From assembly GCF_027489515.1 (NCBI RefSeq), contig NZ_JAIXZS010000067.1, positions 1 to 47,051 of the forward strand: DNA of 47,051 nucleotides, read 5' to 3'. Below, piece after piece: positions 1-8,185 of this stretch. The DNA comes from Novosphingobium sp. (GTDB taxonomy: Bacteria > Pseudomonadota > Alphaproteobacteria > Sphingomonadales > Sphingomonadaceae). The notes beneath the pieces were generated by a model. It was not told the DNA's origin. It saw only the letters and a program-made list of their open reading frames with translations, and made no database searches. Within the stretch, counting starts at the first letter, position 1; the number at the start of each line of letters is the position of its first letter. The translations under genes and the position numbers were made by a program.

Positions 1-240
1 ATCCGCGTCAACACCGTCTCGCCCGGCCCGATCGAGTTCCCCGGCGGCAGCTGGGAGATGATCCAGGGCGCGATGCCGGACTTCTACAAGAGCATCAAGG
101 CGCAGATGCCGATGGGCCGGCTTGGCGCACCGGACGAAGTGGCGCGCTCGGTGGTGTTCCTCGCCAGCCCCGCCTCGTCCTACTCGACCGGCGTCAATCT
201 GGTGATCGACGGCGGCTTCACCAAGCGCGTACAGTTCTGA
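1..240 (+). CDS. SDR family oxidoreductase, C-terminal part (5' end outside window)
   Basis: Only the last 79 residues are present, in frame from base 1 to a TGA stop. The visible part holds the SDR segment that follows the catalytic Tyr/Lys, [16 protein letters not shown]. It then has [19 protein letters not shown] and the family's C-terminal [11 protein letters not shown] stretch. The nucleotide-binding and catalytic motifs lie outside the window, so substrate and cofactor cannot be judged. The next gene starts 4 bases after the stop, so the two are probably co-transcribed. It is most likely an NAD(P)-dependent alcohol dehydrogenase or ketoreductase of the same catabolic cluster. Confidence 0.9.
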   Translation: MRVNTVSPGPIEFPGGSWEMIQGAMPDFYKSIKAQMPMGRLGAPDEVARSVVFLASPASSYSTGVNLVIDGGFTKRVQF

Positions 241-244
241 CACG

Positions 245-670
245 ATGACCAGAACCCCGCGCGAACTTGCAGAGACGATGCTCGGCTGCATCGACAAGGG
301 CGACTGGGCCGGCGTCCTGGCGATCACATCGCCCGATTATGTCGTCCACGAGCCGCCGGAGCTTCCCTTCGGCGGCGACTGGAAAGGTCAGGACGCGCTG
401 ATCCGCCTGTTCCCGCACGTGTGGAGCTATTGGGACGACGTGGTGGTCGACCGGCTCGGCATCCTGACCGACGAGAACTACTTCTGCCTGCAACTGCGCA
501 TGACGATGACATCAAAGCTGACCGGCAACCGCATCAGCACATCGCTGGCGGAGACGACCCGCTGCGTCGATGGCCTGATGGTGGAGTACACGATCCACTA
601 TCACGACTGTGCGCTCGTTGCCCGCGAGGCCGGTCCGCCGCGCCCCGGCGCGGTGAAGCTGGAAGGGTGA
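245..670 (+). CDS. NTF2-like / SnoaL-like domain protein
   Basis: A 141-residue single-domain protein with the pattern of the NTF2/SnoaL fold: an N-terminal helix (RELAETMLGCIDKGDWAGV), then alternating strands that include a late TTRCVDGLMVEYTIHYHD segment. It is more divergent than the other NTF2-like proteins in this window and lacks the H-x-x-x-N part of the LinA-type dyad. It may be a cyclase, isomerase, dehydratase or a non-catalytic binding protein. It sits between two SDR genes, 4 bases after the first and 4 bases before the second, so it is part of that operon. No good Shine-Dalgarno sequence precedes the ATG, which fits translational coupling to the upstream stop. Confidence 0.8.
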   Translation: MTRTPRELAETMLGCIDKGDWAGVLAITSPDYVVHEPPELPFGGDWKGQDALIRLFPHVWSYWDDVVVDRLGILTDENYFCLQLRMTMTSKLTGNRISTSLAETTRCVDGLMVEYTIHYHDCALVAREAGPPRPGAVKLEG

Positions 671-674
671 TCTC

Positions 675-1460
675 ATGGACCGTCTGAAAGGCAAGGTCGC
701 GATCATTACCGGCGCGGCCAAGGGCCTCGGCGCAGCGGACGCACGGCTGTTCGTGGCCGAGGGCGCGCGGGTGATCCTCACTGACGTCGATGATGCGGCG
801 GGCAGCGCGCTGGCCGCCGAACTGGGCGCGAATGCCGAGTACCAGCGCCTCGATGTGACCAGCGAGGCCGCGTGGGAGGCGCTGGTGGCGGACGTGATGG
901 CGAGGCACGGACGGCTTGATGTGCTGGTCAACAATGCCGGCATCGTCGAATTCGGCGATCCCGAGACGCTGAGCGAGGTGAACTACCGCAAGATCATGGC
1001 GGTCAGCCTCGATGGCGTGGTGTTCGGCACAAAGTATGCGATCCCGGCGATGGCGGCGAACGGTGGCGGCTCGATCGTCAACATGGCCTCGATCGCGGCG
1101 ATCCAGGGCGAGCCGACCTTTGCCGCCTACAGCGCCGCCAAGGGCGCAATCGATGCCTATACCCGCGCAACGGCGGCCTATTCGATCAAGAACGGGCGCG
1201 GCGTGCGGTCCAACTCCGTACTCCCCGCCGGGATCGACACGCCAATGGTGCAGAGCCTTGGCGGCAAGCTCGCTGCGCTCGGTGCGGCGGCGCCAGTGCA
1301 CGACAATGCGACCGCGATGAACCGCCTTGGCGAGCCGGTCGACGTGGCGAACCTCGTGCTGTTCCTCGCCTCGGACGAAAGCCGCTTCATCAATGGCCAG
1401 AGTCACGTGATCGATGACGGCGCCTCGGTGATTGCGGGGAGCACCGTGCCGCGGGGGTGA
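675..1460 (+). CDS. SDR family oxidoreductase (classical)
   Basis: A 261-residue classical SDR with an N-terminal Rossmann fold. The cofactor motif TGAAKGLG lies at residues 12-19, with Asp in LTDVD after the second strand, which favours NAD(H). NNAG is at 86-89, and the catalytic residues are Ser139, Tyr152 and Lys156 (YSAAK). It probably interconverts a secondary alcohol and a ketone. A purine-rich GGAAGGG precedes the ATG. It closely resembles the SDR at 32840-33622 (shared GKVAIITGAAKGLG, similar ARHG and NNAG regions), so the two look like paralogs serving separate branches. It ends the plus-strand operon and converges on the SDR at 1544. Confidence 0.93.
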   Translation: MDRLKGKVAIITGAAKGLGAADARLFVAEGARVILTDVDDAAGSALAAELGANAEYQRLDVTSEAAWEALVADVMARHGRLDVLVNNAGIVEFGDPETLSEVNYRKIMAVSLDGVVFGTKYAIPAMAANGGGSIVNMASIAAIQGEPTFAAYSAAKGAIDAYTRATAAYSIKNGRGVRSNSVLPAGIDTPMVQSLGGKLAALGAAAPVHDNATAMNRLGEPVDVANLVLFLASDESRFINGQSHVIDDGASVIAGSTVPRG

Positions 1461-1543
1461 TTTCTGATCCGCTCAGGAGGATTGCGGCACCAGCCTGCTC
1501 CCCTGCGCGGTCACCACCGCGACCACATTGCCCAGAGCTATCG

Positions 1544-2362
1544 TCATTGCGCGGTCCATCCCCCGTCGATCACCAGCTCAGCACCGGTCATGTAGCTGCT
1601 GTCGCTGCTGGCGAGGAAGAAAGCAGCAGAGGCGAGTTCCGCCGGATCAGCCAGCCGCCCGATCGGCGTGGTCGCGGCCATGCCGTCGATCAGGTCCTGC
1701 ACCTTTTCGGCCGCGCCCGCATCGACCCAGCGCTGGAAGCCGGCGTTGAGCAGCGGGGTCAGCACGAAGCCCGGATGGAGCGAATTGGCGCGGATCGGCA
1801 TCTTCTTTGCCGCGAATTCGAGCGCGATACCCTTGGTGAACAACCGCACCGCGCCCTTGCTGGCGTTGTAGGCGGAAACCTCGCTCAGCCCGACCAGCCC
1901 CATGATCGAGCTGACATTGATGATCGAGGAACCGCCCTTCACTCCAGCGCCGCTCGCCGCCAGCAGCGGCACGAAATGCTTGGTGCCGAGGAACACGCCG
2001 TCGACATTGACCGACATGATCCGCCGCCACGCCTCGAGGGTGATCGTCTCGACCGGCCCGGTCAGGTCTGTGCCGGCATTGTTGATCAGGATATGGACCG
2101 CGCCGTGGCGCTCCTTCACGGCCTCCGCCGCGCGTTCCCAGTCCTCTTCGCGCGTGACGTTGGCGCAGATATAGCTCGCGGCCTGCCCCAGCCGGGCCAG
2201 CGTGGCGACGGCCATGTCGCTGTCTTCGGCATCGAGATCGGAGAGGACGACTTCCGCGCCCTCGGCCAGAAACCGTTCGGCACAGGCAAGGCCGATACCC
2301 CTTAGGCCGCCCGAGATGAACGCGACGCGGCCTGCGAGACGCTTCGAACCAAGATCGCTCAT
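1544..2362 (-). CDS. SDR family oxidoreductase (classical)
   Basis: A 272-residue classical SDR: SGGLRGIG at 17-24, Asp in LSDLD (NAD-type), NNAG at 94-97, and the catalytic set Ser151/152, Tyr165, Lys169 (YNASK). It ends with the usual TGAELVIDGG. Its start codon overlaps the stop of the upstream SDR by 4 bases (ATGA), so the pair is translationally coupled. The likely role is oxidation of a hydroxyl or reduction of a ketone on a ring intermediate. An insertion around residues 138-145 (GAGVKGG) before the catalytic serine is slightly unusual. The 83 bases between this gene and the convergent SDR end hold only a weak 6-bp hairpin and no clear terminator. Confidence 0.93.
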   Translation of the reverse strand: MSDLGSKRLAGRVAFISGGLRGIGLACAERFLAEGAEVVLSDLDAEDSDMAVATLARLGQAASYICANVTREEDWERAAEAVKERHGAVHILINNAGTDLTGPVETITLEAWRRIMSVNVDGVFLGTKHFVPLLAASGAGVKGGSSIINVSSIMGLVGLSEVSAYNASKGAVRLFTKGIALEFAAKKMPIRANSLHPGFVLTPLLNAGFQRWVDAGAAEKVQDLIDGMAATTPIGRLADPAELASAAFFLASSDSSYMTGAELVIDGGWTAQ

Positions 2363-3141
2363 ACGCCCATCATCCCTGCAGTCGTAGCACCATCGATGGC
2401 AATTTCGGCGCCTGAAATGAACCCGGCCTCATCCGAGGCGAGATAGGCGACCAGCCCCGAAATCTCTTCAAGCTGCGCCATGCGCCCCATCGGCGCCATG
2501 CCTTCATAGATTGCCCGCGTCGCGGCGGGATCAGCTTGCGCATTCATGATCTGCTGGATCAGCGGGGTTTCCACGACGCCGGGCAGGATCGCGTTGACGC
2601 GGATCTTGTAGCCCTTCTGCCCGCAGTGCACCGCCGCCGATTTTGCCAGCGCGCAGACGGCCGCCTTCGTCACCGAATAGGTCACGTAATTGCCCAGCGG
2701 GCGGGTGGCGTTCATCGAGGAATTGATCACGATCGAGCCGGTCGCGCCTTCAGGATTGCGCTTCATCGCTGCAATCGCGTGCTGCACGGTTAGCATCACG
2801 CCGGTCTGGTTGATCGCCACCACGTTGTTCCAGCCCTCGATCCCGACATCCTCGATGCTGGCATCGCCGCTTTCAGTCCCGGCATTGGCAAAGGCCACGT
2901 CGAGCCGGCAGTGCGCGGCGAGGATAGCCTCGATCAGCGCGGGCCAGCTTGCGGCATCCTGCACGCGGTGCTTGTGGAACGCGGCGCCCGTTTCGGCGCA
3001 GAGCGCGGCCGCTTCGGCTTCCTTGGAGCCGGTGAAGACGACCTGCGCGCCTTCTTCGGCCAGCCGCCGCACCGTCGCCGCGCCGATGCCGGTGGTGCCT
3101 CCAGTGATCAGCGCCACCTTTCCTTCGAGTCGCCGTGCCAT
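2359..3141 (-). CDS. SDR family oxidoreductase (classical)
   Basis: A 260-residue classical SDR starting at MARRLEGKVALITGG. The open frame extends upstream, but this ATG is preceded by GGGAGAGACA and matches the family's N-terminus. Motifs: TGGTTGIG at 13-20, ANAG at 85-88 in place of NNAG, Ser141, Tyr155 and Lys159 (YSVTK). The residue after the second strand is Gly-Ser (FTGSK) rather than Asp, so NADP use is possible. It is first gene of a two-SDR operon with a 4-base overlap. Its promoter region is shared with the divergent LuxR-type gene and contains the palindrome at 3260-3277, about 119 bases upstream of this start. Confidence 0.92.
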   Translation of the reverse strand: MARRLEGKVALITGGTTGIGAATVRRLAEEGAQVVFTGSKEAEAAALCAETGAAFHKHRVQDAASWPALIEAILAAHCRLDVAFANAGTESGDASIEDVGIEGWNNVVAINQTGVMLTVQHAIAAMKRNPEGATGSIVINSSMNATRPLGNYVTYSVTKAAVCALAKSAAVHCGQKGYKIRVNAILPGVVETPLIQQIMNAQADPAATRAIYEGMAPMGRMAQLEEISGLVAYLASDEAGFISGAEIAIDGATTAGMMGV

Positions 3142-3259
3142 TGTCTCTCCCGATCCCTCCGCCGCGCCTATCGCGGCTTGGTGGAACGGTCTGCCTTCGT
3201 GCGCAACCTGTGCTTTTCGCAAGGTGACAGGTGCGCGCAGGGCTGCATGGAGCTTGATA

Positions 3260-3277
3260 ACCGGCAGAACTGCCGGT
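3260..3277. promoter_or_regulatory. lux/tra-box-like palindrome (site A)
   Basis: A perfect 18-bp palindrome, ACCGGCAGAACTGCCGGT: two 8-bp arms around AA. The core GCAGAACTGC differs by one base from the GCAGATCTGC core of the Agrobacterium TraR tra box, which is also 18 bp. It lies in the divergent region between an SDR operon (start 3141) and the LuxR-type gene (start 3338). Similar sites lie upstream of the dehydrogenase operon and two TBDR genes. That it is bound by the neighbouring LuxR-type protein is an inference. Confidence 0.7.
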
Positions 3278-3337
3278 ATTATATGTCTCACGTGATCTGG
3301 CGCAGCAAAATGACGCCGGACCAAGTGGGAGATGAGC

Positions 3338-4153
3338 ATGGCACGGAGCGCGAATATCGCAGCAGGCAGGCCGGAGCCGGAGAGCCGCCCGATCTGTTCC
3401 GAAATGGTCGACCTGGTGCGCATTCATCGCCGCAGCGACGTTCGCCGCGCTGCGGAAGTGTTCCACAGCCTCGCGCTCGAGGCGGGCATGCGCGCCGCAC
3501 CGGCACACGATATCGCCGACAAGCGCACCCCGATCGATCAGCACGGCAATATTCTCGCCTGCGACGTGTTTGGCTGGAATGCCGAACGGGCCTGGTGGCG
3601 CAATTCGCGCATCGCGCTCGATTCCCCGCTGACTGCGGCCTGCCGCTTCACCAGCGAGCCGTTCTGGGTCAACGCCGAGGGGTTTCGCACGCGCCAGCCC
3701 AATTCCTATCTCGCCGCGATCGATCTTGCGAACTTCGAGGCCCGCGCCATGACCCGCGCCGCGATCGTGGTGCCGGTGCACCTGCCCTTCGGCCAGATCG
3801 GTGCGGTCAGCTTCAACCCGCTCGATCCCGATTGCACCGATCTTGATGAGGCATTTGCGCTCCATGGCGATGCATTCGGGCTATATGCGCGCACCTTCAT
3901 CGCCAGCTACGTCGAGGTCGTGGGCGTACGGCAAGCGCTGCCCCCCACCTCGCGCCTGTCCAAACGTGAGGTGGAGTGCCTGCGCTGGGCCGCAATCGGC
4001 AAGACCGATCAGGAAATCAGCATGATCATGTGCCGCAGCCGCCCGACGGTGCGGTTTCACATCCACAATGCCTCGACCAAGCTCAACGCGGTCAACCGCA
4101 GCCAGACCGTGTTCAAGGCGGCGCAGTTGGGCTACATCTCGCTCGGCAGGTGA
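3338..4153 (+). CDS. LuxR-family transcriptional regulator (autoinducer-domain-like, solo)
   Basis: A 271-residue regulator. The C-terminus (about 205-265) is a textbook LuxR/FixJ helix-turn-helix: LSKREVECLRWAAIGKTDQE, then TVRFHIHNASTKLNAVNR and the LGYI end. The N-terminal 180 residues resemble the quorum-sensing LuxR ligand domain. They contain WWRNSRIALDSPL and SEPFW, the positions where AHL receptors carry the conserved W, D-P and P-F-x-W residues. The match is partial, so the ligand may not be an acyl-homoserine lactone. The second ATG (3338) is chosen because GGGAG lies 6 bases before it, whereas it abuts the ATG at 3332. No luxI-like gene is in the window. A tra-box-like palindrome sits just upstream, suggesting autoregulation. 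Confidence 0.88.
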   Translation: MARSANIAAGRPEPESRPICSEMVDLVRIHRRSDVRRAAEVFHSLALEAGMRAAPAHDIADKRTPIDQHGNILACDVFGWNAERAWWRNSRIALDSPLTAACRFTSEPFWVNAEGFRTRQPNSYLAAIDLANFEARAMTRAAIVVPVHLPFGQIGAVSFNPLDPDCTDLDEAFALHGDAFGLYARTFIASYVEVVGVRQALPPTSRLSKREVECLRWAAIGKTDQEISMIMCRSRPTVRFHIHNASTKLNAVNRSQTVFKAAQLGYISLGR

Positions 4154-4270
4154 CGGTTTTCTGCGCCCCCTAGCGTTTTGTAGAGTCGGCAAGAGCGCCC
4201 CGCTGTGGCCTGAAGGGATCGCGGCGGTGCACGGCGGATTCGCCGCGCCTGACTGCAAGGCCGAACCGGA

Positions 4271-4288
4271 ATGAACAGAACTGCTGAA
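4271..4288. promoter_or_regulatory. lux/tra-box-like site (site D, degenerate)
   Basis: ATGAACAGAACTGCTGAA matches the consensus built from sites A-C (ACCGRCAGAMCTGCYGGW) at 13 of 18 positions, with the core CAGAACTGCTG intact. It lies about 104 bases upstream of the E1alpha start, a distance like that of site B from its TBDR. It is weaker than the other sites. It would link the dehydrogenase operon to the adjacent LuxR-type regulator. Confidence 0.45.
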
Positions 4289-4391
4289 GGGCGGGACAAA
4301 GAGCGCAATGCAAGCCATGATAACCGCCGCGCCCTGCTCCGCCATTCCGCGACGCCCCGATATGACCTCCAACAACAAGGTGAGATGAAGG

Positions 4392-5366
4392 ATGCAGTTG
4401 AGCCGTGAAGCGCTCTTGCGCGCCTATCGCCAGATGAAGCTGATCCGCGAATTCGAGGAACGGCTCCACGTCGATATCCAGACCGGCGAGATCGCCGGCT
4501 TCACCCATCTCTACTGCGGGCAGGAAGCCGTGGCGGTCGGGGTGTGCGAGCATCTTTCGACCGACGACAAGATCGTCTCCACCCACCGCGGCCACGGCCA
4601 CTGCCTTGCCAAGGGCTGCGATGTGGACGGCATGATGGCCGAGATCTGGGGCAGCCGCGACGGCCTGTGCAAGGGCAAGGGCGGCTCGATGCATATCGCC
4701 GATGTCGACAAGGGTATGCTCGGCGCCAACGGCATCGTCGGCGCGGGCGCCCCCATCGCGGTGGGCGCGGGCATTGCTGCCAAGATCGATGGCAAGGGCC
4801 ATGTCGCCATCACCTTCTCGGGCGACGGCGCGTGCAACCAGGGCACCACCTTCGAGGCGATGAACATGGCCGTCGTCACCAAGGCGGCGTGCATCTTCGT
4901 CTTCGAGAACAACCATTATTCCGAGCACACTGGCTTTGAGTACGCGGTCGGTACGCAGAAGGACATCGCGAGCCGCGCCGAGGCCTTCGGCATGAAGATC
5001 TGGCGCGGGGACGGGACAGACTTCTTCTCGGTGTTCGAGACGATGCGCGAAGTGCTCGACTATGTCCGCGTGCCCGGCAACGGCCCGGCGGCTGTCGAGT
5101 TCGATACCGAGCGCTTCTTCGGTCACTTCGAAGGCGACCCGCAGCGCTATCGCGGCCCGGGCGAACTCGATCGTATTCGTGAGACGCGCGATTGCATCAA
5201 GAAGTTCCGCGCCAGCGTGACCAGCGCGGGCCTCCTGACGGACGCAGATATCGATGCCGTCGATGCCGATGTGATGGACGCGATCGAAAACGCCGTAGCC
5301 AAGGCCAAGGCCGCCCCGCGGCCCAAGCCCGAAGACGTCCTCGAAGACGTCTACATTTCCTACTGA
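4392..5366 (+). CDS. 2-oxoacid (pyruvate/acetoin-type) dehydrogenase E1 component, alpha subunit
   Basis: A 324-residue thiamine-diphosphate enzyme subunit that decarboxylates a 2-oxo acid (or cleaves acetoin) and passes the acyl group to the E2 lipoyl arm. The ThDP motif runs from GDG (144-146) to NN (173-174), and the STHRGHGH segment at 63-70 holds the cofactor and phosphorylation-loop region. Its length matches acetoin/pyruvate E1alpha proteins. It is followed 20 bases later by E1beta and then E2, forming a three-gene operon. No E3 (dihydrolipoamide dehydrogenase) gene is nearby, so a shared E3 is presumably used. The substrate cannot be told from sequence. A degenerate lux-box-like site lies about 104 bases upstream. 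Confidence 0.93.
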   Translation: MQLSREALLRAYRQMKLIREFEERLHVDIQTGEIAGFTHLYCGQEAVAVGVCEHLSTDDKIVSTHRGHGHCLAKGCDVDGMMAEIWGSRDGLCKGKGGSMHIADVDKGMLGANGIVGAGAPIAVGAGIAAKIDGKGHVAITFSGDGACNQGTTFEAMNMAVVTKAACIFVFENNHYSEHTGFEYAVGTQKDIASRAEAFGMKIWRGDGTDFFSVFETMREVLDYVRVPGNGPAAVEFDTERFFGHFEGDPQRYRGPGELDRIRETRDCIKKFRASVTSAGLLTDADIDAVDADVMDAIENAVAKAKAAPRPKPEDVLEDVYISY

Positions 5367-5386
5367 GCCCCGCAGGAGCGCGACCA

Positions 5387-6400
5387 ATGGCAAGAATGAT
5401 GTATCGCGAGGCGGTCCTCTCAACGATCGCCGAGGAAATGGAGCGCGACGAGAACGTCGTGGTGCTGGGCGAGGACGTGGTGGGCGGCAACGGCACTGCC
5501 GGCGGGCCCGAAGCCATCGGCGGCATCTGGTCGACCTCGACCGGCCTCTATGGCAAGTTCGGCGCGGACCGCGTAATCGACACCCCGATCTCGGAAAGCG
5601 CGATCATGGGCGCGGCGGCCGGCCTTGCGCTGACCGGCAAGCGCCCGGTGGCCGAGCTGATGTTCGCCGACTTCATCGGCGTTTCGCTTGACCAGATCTG
5701 GAACCAGCTCGCCAAGTTCCGCTACATGTTCGGCGGCAAGACCAAGTGCCCGGCGGTGATCCGCATGGCCTGGGGCGCGGGCTACAACGCGGCCGCGCAG
5801 CACAGCCAGGCAGTGCACCACATCCTGACCGGCATGCCCGGCCTCAAGGTCGTGATGCCGAGCACGCCCGCTGACGTGAAGGGCCTGCTGCGCACCGCGA
5901 TCCGCGACGATGACCCGGTGATCTTCCTCGAGCACAAGGCGCTCTACGGCGTGAAGGGGGAAGTGCCCGACGACAAGGATTTCATGATTCCATTCGGCCA
6001 CGCGCGCCTCACCCGTGCAGGCAACGACGTGACGATCGTCTCGACCGGCCTGCTGCTCGGCTTCTGCGAGGCAGTGGCGGACAAGCTCGCCGCCGAAGGC
6101 ATCGGCTGCGACGTGATCGATCCTCGCACGACGAGCCCGCTGGACGAGGAAGCGATCCTCGATTCAGTCGAGGTCACCGGCCGCCTCGTGGTGGTGGACG
6201 AGACCAATCCGCGCTGCAGCCTCGCCGGCGATATCTGCGCGCTGGTCGCCGAAAAGGCCTTTGCCAGCCTGAAGGCCCCGCCGCTCAGCGTCACCCCGCC
6301 GCATACCCCTGTCCCGTTCGCGCGCGAGCTGGAAACCGCGTACTTGCCCTCGATCCCCAAGATCGAAGCGGCGGTGCGCAAGGTCCTCTCCTACCGCTAA
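5387..6400 (+). CDS. 2-oxoacid dehydrogenase E1 component, beta subunit
   Basis: A 337-residue transketolase-like beta subunit. The open frame extends upstream, but the ATG giving MARMMYREAVLSTIAEEM is preceded by AGGAG 8 bases away and matches the family start. Recognisable segments are VVVLGEDV, DTPISESAIMGAAAGLAL, PVAELMFADF, and a C-terminal transketolase domain with DPRTTSPLDEEAILDSV and VVVDE. Together with E1alpha it forms the heterotetramer that binds thiamine diphosphate at the subunit interface. It resembles AcoB/PdhB-type proteins in length and motif order. The gene is 20 bases after E1alpha and 11 bases before E2, so all three are almost certainly one transcript. Confidence 0.94.
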   Translation: MARMMYREAVLSTIAEEMERDENVVVLGEDVVGGNGTAGGPEAIGGIWSTSTGLYGKFGADRVIDTPISESAIMGAAAGLALTGKRPVAELMFADFIGVSLDQIWNQLAKFRYMFGGKTKCPAVIRMAWGAGYNAAAQHSQAVHHILTGMPGLKVVMPSTPADVKGLLRTAIRDDDPVIFLEHKALYGVKGEVPDDKDFMIPFGHARLTRAGNDVTIVSTGLLLGFCEAVADKLAAEGIGCDVIDPRTTSPLDEEAILDSVEVTGRLVVVDETNPRCSLAGDICALVAEKAFASLKAPPLSVTPPHTPVPFARELETAYLPSIPKIEAAVRKVLSYR

Positions 6401-6411
6401 GGATTGCCGTC

Positions 6412-7857
6412 ATGGCTGATATTCGCCCCTTCTGCATGCCCAAGTGGGGCATCGAAATGACCGAGGGCACGATTGCCGAATGGATGGTCAAGGAAGGCCA
6501 GACTTTCTCGCGCGGCCAGGTCATCTGTCTCATCGAAACCGACAAGATCACCAATGAAGTCGAAGCAGAATACGATGCCGTGCTGAAGCGCGTACTCGTG
6601 CCTGCCAGTGACCAGCCGCAGCCGGTTGGCGCGCTGCTCGGCGTGTTCACCGATGCCGCCGCGACCGATGCCGAAGTCGATGCCTTCATTGCCGCGTTCA
6701 AGCCGGCGGAAACGGGCGTTGCCGCCAAGGCCGCCAGTGCCGATGCCGCCCCGGCTGCTGCGGCGGAGCCGGCCCCTGCAGCTGCTGCGCCCGAACCGAA
6801 GAAGATCGTCACCAACCGCGCGATCAGCCCCGAGGCGCTGAAGCTGGCTGAAGCCAACGGCGTCGATATCGAGCCTATCGCTGGCTCGGGCCGCGGCGGC
6901 CGGATCACCTATCAGGACGTTGTTCAGGCGATGCGCCCCGAACGTGCGTTCGAGCCGCAGGGTCCGGCTGATCTTCCGACCGAAACGCGCGCGGTCTTCG
7001 CATCGCCGCTCGCCGCGCGCGTTGCAGCACAGTACGGCATCGACCTCAGCACGCTAAAGGGCACCGGCCCGCGCGGCCGTATTTCGAAGGCGGACGTGCT
7101 CGGTGCGGTGAAGCCTGCCGTGCCCGAAGCCGCGCCCGCCCCTGCGTTTGGCGCGCCCTTCGTGGCTGTCGCCAACACGCCAGCCGTCCAGCCTTTCGAC
7201 AAGGTGCGCAAGGTCGTCGCCCGCCGACTGACCGAGGCGAAGCAGACCATCCCGCACTTCTATCTGCGCGTTTCGGCGCGGGTCGATGAACTCGTCGCGC
7301 TGCGCAAGACGGCGAACGTGGTGATGGGGACGAAAGCCTCGATCAACGACTACCTCGTCAAGGCGGTCGGCATGGCGCTGGTGCGCCACCCGAACGTCAA
7401 CGTGCAGGTTGCCGCGGATGCGGTGCACAGCTTCCCCCATGCCGACGTGGCGATTGCGGTCGCGAGCCCCAAGGGCCTCGTCACCCCGATCGTGCGGCAG
7501 GCGGACCGGATGCACATCGCACAGATCGCCGCAACCACCCGCGCGCTGATCGACAAGGCGCAGGCCGGTCGGCTGAGCTTCGAGGACATGGACGGCGGCA
7601 CCTTCAGCATCTCCAACCTCGGCATGTTCGGGATCGAGGAGTTCGACGCGATCATCAATCCGCCGCAGGGCGCAATCCTCGCCGTGGGCGGGATCAACCG
7701 CGTCGCTGTGGAGACGGCAGACGGGGACATCGCCTTCGAAAGCCAGATCAAGCTCTCGCTCTCGGTCGATCATCGCGCGATCGACGGCGCGGCGGGTGCG
7801 GGCTTCCTCCAGACGCTGAAAGCCCTGATCGAAGCGCCGGAGAGCCTGTTCAGCTGA
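6412..7857 (+). CDS. dihydrolipoamide acyltransferase (E2) with two E3-binding domains
   Basis: A 481-residue E2 core protein. A lipoyl domain occupies about 1-80, with the lipoylated lysine expected at Lys45 (ETDKITNEVEA). An Ala/Pro-rich linker follows (about 100-130). Then come two peripheral-subunit-binding domains in tandem, at about 136-174 (ISPEALKLAEANGVDIEPI) and 196-233 (ASPLAARVAAQYGIDLSTL), each ending in a G-x-G-x-x-G-R-I motif. The catalytic acyltransferase domain fills the rest, with HRAIDG at 454-459 (His454, Asp458). Most E2 proteins have one binding domain, so the duplication is notable. It ends the E1alpha-E1beta-E2 operon. The acyl group transferred is unknown. Confidence 0.94.
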   Translation: MADIRPFCMPKWGIEMTEGTIAEWMVKEGQTFSRGQVICLIETDKITNEVEAEYDAVLKRVLVPASDQPQPVGALLGVFTDAAATDAEVDAFIAAFKPAETGVAAKAASADAAPAAAAEPAPAAAAPEPKKIVTNRAISPEALKLAEANGVDIEPIAGSGRGGRITYQDVVQAMRPERAFEPQGPADLPTETRAVFASPLAARVAAQYGIDLSTLKGTGPRGRISKADVLGAVKPAVPEAAPAPAFGAPFVAVANTPAVQPFDKVRKVVARRLTEAKQTIPHFYLRVSARVDELVALRKTANVVMGTKASINDYLVKAVGMALVRHPNVNVQVAADAVHSFPHADVAIAVASPKGLVTPIVRQADRMHIAQIAATTRALIDKAQAGRLSFEDMDGGTFSISNLGMFGIEEFDAIINPPQGAILAVGGINRVAVETADGDIAFESQIKLSLSVDHRAIDGAAGAGFLQTLKALIEAPESLFS

Positions 7858-7915
7858 TGGGGCCGACCTAGCCAATTGGACAGCCACGGAGACGCGGCAA
7901 ACCGGGTAGAACCGA

Positions 7916-8179
7916 GGGTCAGGACCGATTGATCGCGCCTTCGAGGTTTGAGGCAAAATGGCTCAGTGCGAGGAAGGAAGCCGCAGGAATATGTCAATAT
8001 TTCAAGGCTTCCTGACGAAGCAATTGGCCATTTTGGTCAAATCCCTACGGGACGCTGGAATGGCTTCCATCTCAGACGGAAATTCACTTGGAAAGGCAAC
8101 AAGCCTTCCCTGCATGAATTTCCGCCTGATATGTTCGCCATTCCAGCGCCTCGAAGGCGCGATCAATAGGTCCTGACCC
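7916..8179. mobile_element. MITE-like palindromic element, 264 bp, 31-bp terminal inverted repeats
   Basis: This fills most of the 328-base gap between E2 and the next MDR gene. The ends, 7916-7946 and 8149-8179, are inverted repeats of 31 bp matching at 30 positions; each starts GGGTCAGGACC when read inward. Inside are two further stem-loops. The first pairs AAAATGGC (7955-7962) with GCCATTTT (8027-8034) and AGGAAGCC (7975-7982) with GGCTTCCT (8006-8013). The second pairs CGCTGGAATGGC (8053-8064) with 8137-8148, and 8073-8086 with 8115-8128 (one mismatch), closed by GGAAAGGC/GCCTTCC. There is no transposase and no clear target-site duplication. It looks like a non-autonomous element mobilised by an IS elsewhere. 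Confidence 0.75.
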
Positions 8180-8185
8180 TAGTCC

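Noticed and set aside
1461..1543. Hairpin CGCGGT/ACCGCG between convergent SDR genes
   Set aside because: It has a 6-bp stem without a T-run, so it is not supported as a terminator.
4154..4391. Possible small gene in the gap before E1alpha
   Set aside because: No frame with a start and ribosome site gives a plausible protein. The gap is better explained as a promoter region.
7948..8176. Two short open frames inside the palindromic element
   Set aside because: They follow from the stem-loop sequence, have no ribosome site and no similarity to transposases.
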